A DNA stretch of 64,000 nucleotides from positions 8,089 through 72,088 of the forward strand of contig JAYTVC010000039.1 of assembly GCA_043744215.1 (NCBI GenBank), in the 5' to 3' direction. Positions 60,455-64,000 of the stretch are shown here, in pieces (positions within the stretch are counted from its first letter, which is position 1; every line of letters begins with the position of its first letter). Source of the stretch: JBEEJL01 sp043744215 (GTDB lineage: Bacteria; Pseudomonadota; Gammaproteobacteria; Burkholderiales; JBEEJL01). A program made the position numbers and the translations under genes. Below the pieces are notes generated by a model that saw only the letters and a list, made by a program, of their open reading frames with translations, was not told the DNA's origin and ran no database searches.

Positions 60455-62809
60455 CTATTTTCTTAACTCTGCGCCGTAAGCTTCCCGCAGCGCATCAACG
60501 ATTTTTGCTATGACGCCGTCAATCTCGTCGTCGGTAAATGTTCTTTTAGTATCTTGCATAAGCACCCGAAATGCAAGGCTTTTTTTGCCTTCGGCGATGC
60601 TTTTTCCGCGATAAATATCGAACAATGAGACCTTCGCCACCGTGGCCGGTGATGCGGCCTGTACTGAGGTCAAAATTTGTTCGGCCGTAACCGATTCGGC
60701 CACCACGATGGCGAGATCGCGGGCGACCGGCGGGAACTTGGATACCTCGGCAAACTTTGGCAGCGATTGCGGCAAAATGGCGTCCACATCGAGCTCGAAT
60801 AAAATCGGCGCAAGCGGCAATTCGTATTTTTGCAGCCATTGGGGATGCAATTCGCCGATGAAACCGACGGCTTTGCCGCCAAGCATCACGCTGGCCGAGC
60901 GCCCCGGATGCAAGGCCGGATGTTGGGTTGGTGCAAACTGAATGGGTAAGCCGGCGCACAAGGCCTGTACGTCGCCTTTTACGTCGAAGAAGTCGGCCTT
61001 TTTTGCCGACACGCCCCACTGCTCGGGCACGGCGTCGCCATAGGCCAGACCGCCAATGCGGCGCGGTTGCTGCGTCGGGTCCGTCCCGTGAAAACAGCGC
61101 CCTGCTTCAAACAGGCGTACGCGGGCTTCCTTGCGGTTCAGGTTAAAAACCAGGGTATTGATCAGCCCGCCAAAAAGCGTTGAGCGCATGACGTTCATAT
61201 TTGACGCAATCGGATTTTGCAGCTTGAGCGCCGACGCAGCGCGACCAAAATCGCGCTCCCAGGCTTCGTCGACAAAGCTGTAGTTCACGACTTCCTGGTA
61301 ATTACGACTGACTAAAATGTCGCGCAAATCAGCCAGCCTGCGCGCCGACTCGGTTTGCGGCAACATGGCAACAACCGCTTTGGGCGGCCGTGCGGGAATA
61401 TTGTCGTAGCCATGCAACCGCACCACTTCTTCAATCAGGTCTTCCTCGATCGAAATATCAAAACGATAGCTCGGCGGCGTGACGGAAATTACATCAGAGT
61501 TTACTTTATGTTCAAATTGTAACTTATTGATTATATTCAATATTTTTTCGTTAGCAATATCGAAGCCGAGCACTTTGCGCAGCCGATCCGGGCGTAATTT
61601 GACTGGCTGGCGCTGCGGTAGCGCAGCCAACTGTTCGCTCACCGGCCCGGCTTCGCCGCCGCAGATTTCCAGCAATAATTGCGTCGCGCGCTCCAGCGCT
61701 TTTGGCGCCAGATTGAAATCGACGCCGCGCTCAAAGCGAAACGCCGCATCGCTGTTCAAGCCCAAGCGCCGCGTCATGCCGGCGATGGCGACGGGGCTGA
61801 AAAACGCGCTTTCTAAAAATACCGTCGTCGAAGCCTCGCCGAATTCGCTCTCCGCTCCGCCCATCACGCCGGCCAAAGCGAGCGCTTTGGCGTCGTCAGC
61901 GATAACCAGCATATCCGACTGCAATGTGACTTCTTGTTGATTCAGCAGCGTTAGCTTCTCGCCCGCCCTCGCCCAGCGCACGCTAATGCCGCCGTTGAGC
62001 TTGGCGTTGTCAAATGCGTGCAGCGGCTGGCCGAGCTCGAGCATCACATAATTGGTGACATCGACGACGGCACTGATGCAGCGCAGGCCGCTGCGCAGGA
62101 TGCGCCGCTTCATCCAATCCGGCGTCGGTGCTTGCGGGTTTTTCAGCTTGATCACGCGACCGCAGTAGCGCGGGCAGGCGCTATCCGCCGCCAGCGTGAT
62201 GCTGCGCGTGTCCGCGATAGACGTTGCAACCGTTTTCATTTCGACCGGCTTGACCGACGAGCCAGTCAACGCCGCGACTTCGCGCGCGATGCCGTTGATC
62301 GACAAACAATCGGCGCGGTTCGGCGTCAATTTCAGCGTAAACATCTTGTCATTCAGATCAAGATAGTCGCGAATACTTTGTCCAATAGGCGCGTCGGCGG
62401 GCAACGCCATCAGGCCGCCGCTCTCCTCGCTCAAGCCCAATTCTTTTTCCGAGCAGAGCATGCCGTTGGATTCGACGCCGCGCACCTTGGCCTGCTTGAT
62501 GCTGATTCCCGGCAACTCTGCGCCGACTAACGCGCACGGCACTTTCATCCCCGGCGCGACGTTCGGCGCGCCGCAGACTATCGCCAACGGCGTGCCGCTT
62601 CCCACATCAACTTGCGTGAGTTTCAAACGATCGGCATTGGGATGCGGCTCGGTCGTGAGCACCTGGCCGATGACAATTTTATCGAAAGCCGGCGCGACAT
62701 TTTCAATCGCTTCGACTTCCAAACCCGCCATCGTCAGCGCATGGGCGAGCGCTTCGCTGGAGAGTGAAGGATTGACAAAACTGCGCAACCAGTTTTCAGA
62801 AAATTTCAT
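60455..62809 (-). CDS. pheT: Phenylalanyl-tRNA synthetase beta subunit
   Basis: This 784-aa subunit forms the alpha2-beta2 enzyme charging tRNA-Phe. Domains in order are: the N-terminal MKFSENWLRSFVNPSLSSEA, the tRNA-binding EMAP-like domain (HPNADRLKLTQVDVGSGTPL), the B3/B4 editing region, the B5 domain (ISIEEDLIEEVVRLHGYDNI), the catalytic-like core, and the C-terminal anticodon-binding FDX-ACB domain (FPPVARDLAIVVAESVTAEQ). The start at 62809 has no visible ribosome site: an AT-rich element fills the gap to pheS. A second copy lies inside the gene near codons 425-430. Confidence 0.95.
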   Translation of the reverse strand: MKFSENWLRSFVNPSLSSEALAHALTMAGLEVEAIENVAPAFDKIVIGQVLTTEPHPNADRLKLTQVDVGSGTPLAIVCGAPNVAPGMKVPCALVGAELPGISIKQAKVRGVESNGMLCSEKELGLSEESGGLMALPADAPIGQSIRDYLDLNDKMFTLKLTPNRADCLSINGIAREVAALTGSSVKPVEMKTVATSIADTRSITLAADSACPRYCGRVIKLKNPQAPTPDWMKRRILRSGLRCISAVVDVTNYVMLELGQPLHAFDNAKLNGGISVRWARAGEKLTLLNQQEVTLQSDMLVIADDAKALALAGVMGGAESEFGEASTTVFLESAFFSPVAIAGMTRRLGLNSDAAFRFERGVDFNLAPKALERATQLLLEICGGEAGPVSEQLAALPQRQPVKLRPDRLRKVLGFDIANEKILNIINKLQFEHKVNSDVISVTPPSYRFDISIEEDLIEEVVRLHGYDNIPARPPKAVVAMLPQTESARRLADLRDILVSRNYQEVVNYSFVDEAWERDFGRAASALKLQNPIASNMNVMRSTLFGGLINTLVFNLNRKEARVRLFEAGRCFHGTDPTQQPRRIGGLAYGDAVPEQWGVSAKKADFFDVKGDVQALCAGLPIQFAPTQHPALHPGRSASVMLGGKAVGFIGELHPQWLQKYELPLAPILFELDVDAILPQSLPKFAEVSKFPPVARDLAIVVAESVTAEQILTSVQAASPATVAKVSLFDIYRGKSIAEGKKSLAFRVLMQDTKRTFTDDEIDGVIAKIVDALREAYGAELRK
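61521..61533 (-). promoter_or_regulatory. IHF-consensus dispersed element inside pheT, copy 12
   Basis: Minus strand: AATCAATAAGTTA, exact consensus. Twenty bases ending at ATAATCAA are shared with copy 10. It encodes NIINKLQ in the B5 domain. Confidence 0.55.
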
Positions 62810-62812
62810 TAT

Positions 62813-62825
62813 AATCAAATACTTA
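62813..62825 (+). promoter_or_regulatory. IHF-consensus dispersed element between pheS and pheT, copy 13
   Basis: AATCAAATACTTA, exact consensus. Its 23-bp context (62809-62831) is identical to copy 2 and spans the entire space from the pheS stop to the pheT ATG. Confidence 0.6.
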
Positions 62826-62830
62826 TATAA

Positions 62831-63847
62831 TTAAGCGAATTGCCGCAAAAAGCGTAAATCATTCTCAAAGAAAAGGCGCAAATCGTTCACGCCATAGCGC
62901 AACATCGCGAGGCGGTCGATGCCCATGCCGAAGGCGAAGCCGATATATTTTTCGCTGTCGATGCCCACATGCTTCAACACATTCGGATGCACCATGCCGC
63001 TGCCGGCGATTTCCAGCCAGCCGGTGTGGCTGCACACGCGGCAGCCGCTTTGGCAAAACACACAACTCATGTCGATTTCGGCTGACGGCTCGGTGAAGGG
63101 GAAAAACGACGGACGGAAGCGCACTTTCAAATCCGTGCGTTCGAAAAAATTCTGCAGGAAATCCTGCACCACGCCCTTGAGGTCGGCAAAGCTGACGTCT
63201 TCGGCTATCCACAAACCTTCAAGTTGGTGAAACATGGGCGAATGCGTCGCGTCGGAATCGACACGATACACGCGGCCCGGCGCGATGATTTTGATCGGCG
63301 GCTTGTGCGTTTCCATATAGCGCACTTGAATGGGTGAGGTGTGGGTGCGGAGCAGCAAGCCGCCCTCGAGATAAAACGTGTCGTGCATTGAGCGCGCGGG
63401 ATGGTTTTCCGGCGTGTTAAGCGCGGTGAAATTGTGAAAGTCGTCTTCGATTTCCGGGCCGTCGGCCACGTCGAAACCAATGCTGCGGAATAATTCTTCA
63501 ATACGTTGTTGTGTGCGCGTGACCGGATGCAATCCGCCCGTGCCCATACCGCGGCCGGGCAAGGTCACATCAATGGCTTCTTCGGCAAGGCGTGCGTTGA
63601 GCGCTTTAGATAGAATCGCGTCGCGTTGCTGATAGAGGAAATCTTCAATCTGCTGCTTCACCTGGTTGATGACCGCGCCGAGCCTGGGACGCTCTTCCGC
63701 CGCCGCTTTGCCCAGTTGCTTCATCTGCTCGGTGAGCGCGCCCTGCTTGCCCAGATAGCGCGCCTTGATCTGGTCAAGATCGGCGAGCGTCTGCACTTGC
63801 TTAATCGCAGCTTGGGATTCAGCGAGAATATTGGCAAGCAGGCTCAT
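62831..63847 (-). CDS. pheS: Phenylalanyl-tRNA synthetase alpha subunit
   Basis: The 338-aa class II synthetase catalytic subunit has an N-terminal coiled coil (LADLDQIKARYLGKQGALTE), motif 2 (VYRVDSDATHSPMFHQLEGL), the phenylalanine pocket around FRPSFFPFTEPSAEIDMSC and motif 3 (FAFGMGIDRLAMLRYG). The start at 63847 lacks a clear ribosome site. A terminator hairpin and then a transposase tail lie directly upstream on the same strand, rather than rplT as usual. Confidence 0.95.
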   Translation of the reverse strand: MSLLANILAESQAAIKQVQTLADLDQIKARYLGKQGALTEQMKQLGKAAAEERPRLGAVINQVKQQIEDFLYQQRDAILSKALNARLAEEAIDVTLPGRGMGTGGLHPVTRTQQRIEELFRSIGFDVADGPEIEDDFHNFTALNTPENHPARSMHDTFYLEGGLLLRTHTSPIQVRYMETHKPPIKIIAPGRVYRVDSDATHSPMFHQLEGLWIAEDVSFADLKGVVQDFLQNFFERTDLKVRFRPSFFPFTEPSAEIDMSCVFCQSGCRVCSHTGWLEIAGSGMVHPNVLKHVGIDSEKYIGFAFGMGIDRLAMLRYGVNDLRLFFENDLRFLRQFA

Positions 63848-63871
63848 GAGTTTAATTAAGAAATTTAGCTA

Positions 63872-63899
63872 CAAAAAAGGAGGCTACACGAGCCTCCTT
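63872..63899 (-). terminator. Terminator hairpin upstream of pheS
   Basis: On the minus strand AAGGAGGCT / AGCCTCCTT with a 5-nt loop, then TTTTTT. It ends 24 nt before the pheS ATG, so it either ends the upstream gene or acts as an attenuator. Confidence 0.8.
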
Positions 63900-63911
63900 A
63901 ATATTTGGTAA

Positions 63912-64000
63912 TTAGGGCGAAACGTAACCAAAATAGAGTTTCAGGAACTGCTTAAAAACGTTCTCGCCCCGATGATTATAGCGGTACTCAATTTCCTTCA
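63912..64000 (-). CDS. Transposase C-terminus, probably IS1595/ISXO2-like, cut by window edge
   Basis: The last 28 codons of a minus-strand reading frame are visible, ending with TAA at 63912. The sequence contains KEIEYRYNHRGENVFKQF and ends GYVSP. The YRxNxR pattern followed by a Leu/Phe-rich helix is how many IS1595-family DDE transposases end. The call rests on recognition of a short tail. The alternative, a Phe-containing leader peptide for pheST, is less likely because no start codon is seen. Confidence 0.5.
   Translation of the reverse strand, partial: KEIEYRYNHRGENVFKQFLKLYFGYVSP

Noticed and set aside
63872..64000. pheM-like leader peptide and attenuator ahead of pheS
   Set aside because: The frame before the hairpin has three Phe near its end, but no start codon is visible and its sequence looks like a transposase C-terminus. 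Not excluded, since the window ends here.

Overview
This 64 kb window reads as a chromosome segment of a betaproteobacterium. Two gene orders support this: pheS-pheT-ihfA-merR-tRNA-Pro next to surE-pcm-nlpD-rpoS, and tldD-nitrilase-yhdP-glnE. A GntR-controlled sdhCDAB-sdhE-gltA-sucAB-lpdA block opposite prpBCD-acnA fits the same group. I cannot settle the order or genus. Almost every base is ordinary chromosomal coding sequence. I see no prophage, CRISPR array or complete insertion sequence; a transposase tail is cut by the right edge.

Layout: 1-2.7 kb holds an acyl-CoA ligase (cut by the left edge), a fatty-acid-hydroxylase-type membrane protein and an SRPBCC protein. 2.8-13.7 kb holds a peptide-type ABC transporter (dppA, then dppBCDF on the other strand), a zinc-ribbon/pilin-like protein, a PYROXD2/CrtI-like oxidoreductase, and acuI-prpE feeding propionyl-CoA. 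13.7-14.4 kb is a gene-free block of repeats. 14.4-27.2 kb holds zapE, a GDCCVxC protein and the TCA block (lpdA, sucB, sucA, gltA, sdhE, sdhBADC) headed by a GntR regulator. 27.3-34.7 kb is the divergent methylcitrate-cycle set prpB, prpC, an unknown 166-aa gene, prpD, acnA and a small membrane protein. 34.7-41.3 kb is more accessory: a DUF937-OmpA protein, a diguanylate cyclase, two related secreted repeat proteins and a secreted HExxH protein. 41.4-51.8 kb holds a cupin, tldD, a nitrilase-family hydrolase, yhdP, glnE and a free-standing TOPRIM protein. 51.9-56.2 kb holds dsbB and a divergent lysine deacetylase/acetyltransferase pair. 56.2-64 kb holds rpoS-nlpD-pcm-surE, tRNA-Pro(GGG), merR, ihfA, pheT, pheS and the transposase tail.

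Metabolic theme: acyl-CoA ligase, AcuI (acrylyl-CoA to propionyl-CoA) and PrpE (propionate to propionyl-CoA) supply the methylcitrate cycle (PrpC, PrpD, aconitase, PrpB). That cycle delivers pyruvate and succinate to the adjacent succinate dehydrogenase/TCA genes. Pat and the HDAC-family protein could set the acetylation state of PrpE-type ligases.

The most unusual signal is not a gene. A dispersed AT-rich element of about 35 bp recurs at least 13 times. Its core matches the IHF-binding consensus WATCAANNNNTTR exactly in 12 copies. Eleven of these lie between genes, one of them directly upstream of ihfA itself. One copy lies inside pheT. Between pheS and pheT, and between pat and rpoS, the element fills the whole intergenic gap. 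Two other dispersed families are present (CACAGAG inverted-repeat elements and GTAGGATGGG-type palindromes). All reading was by eye, without alignment or search.
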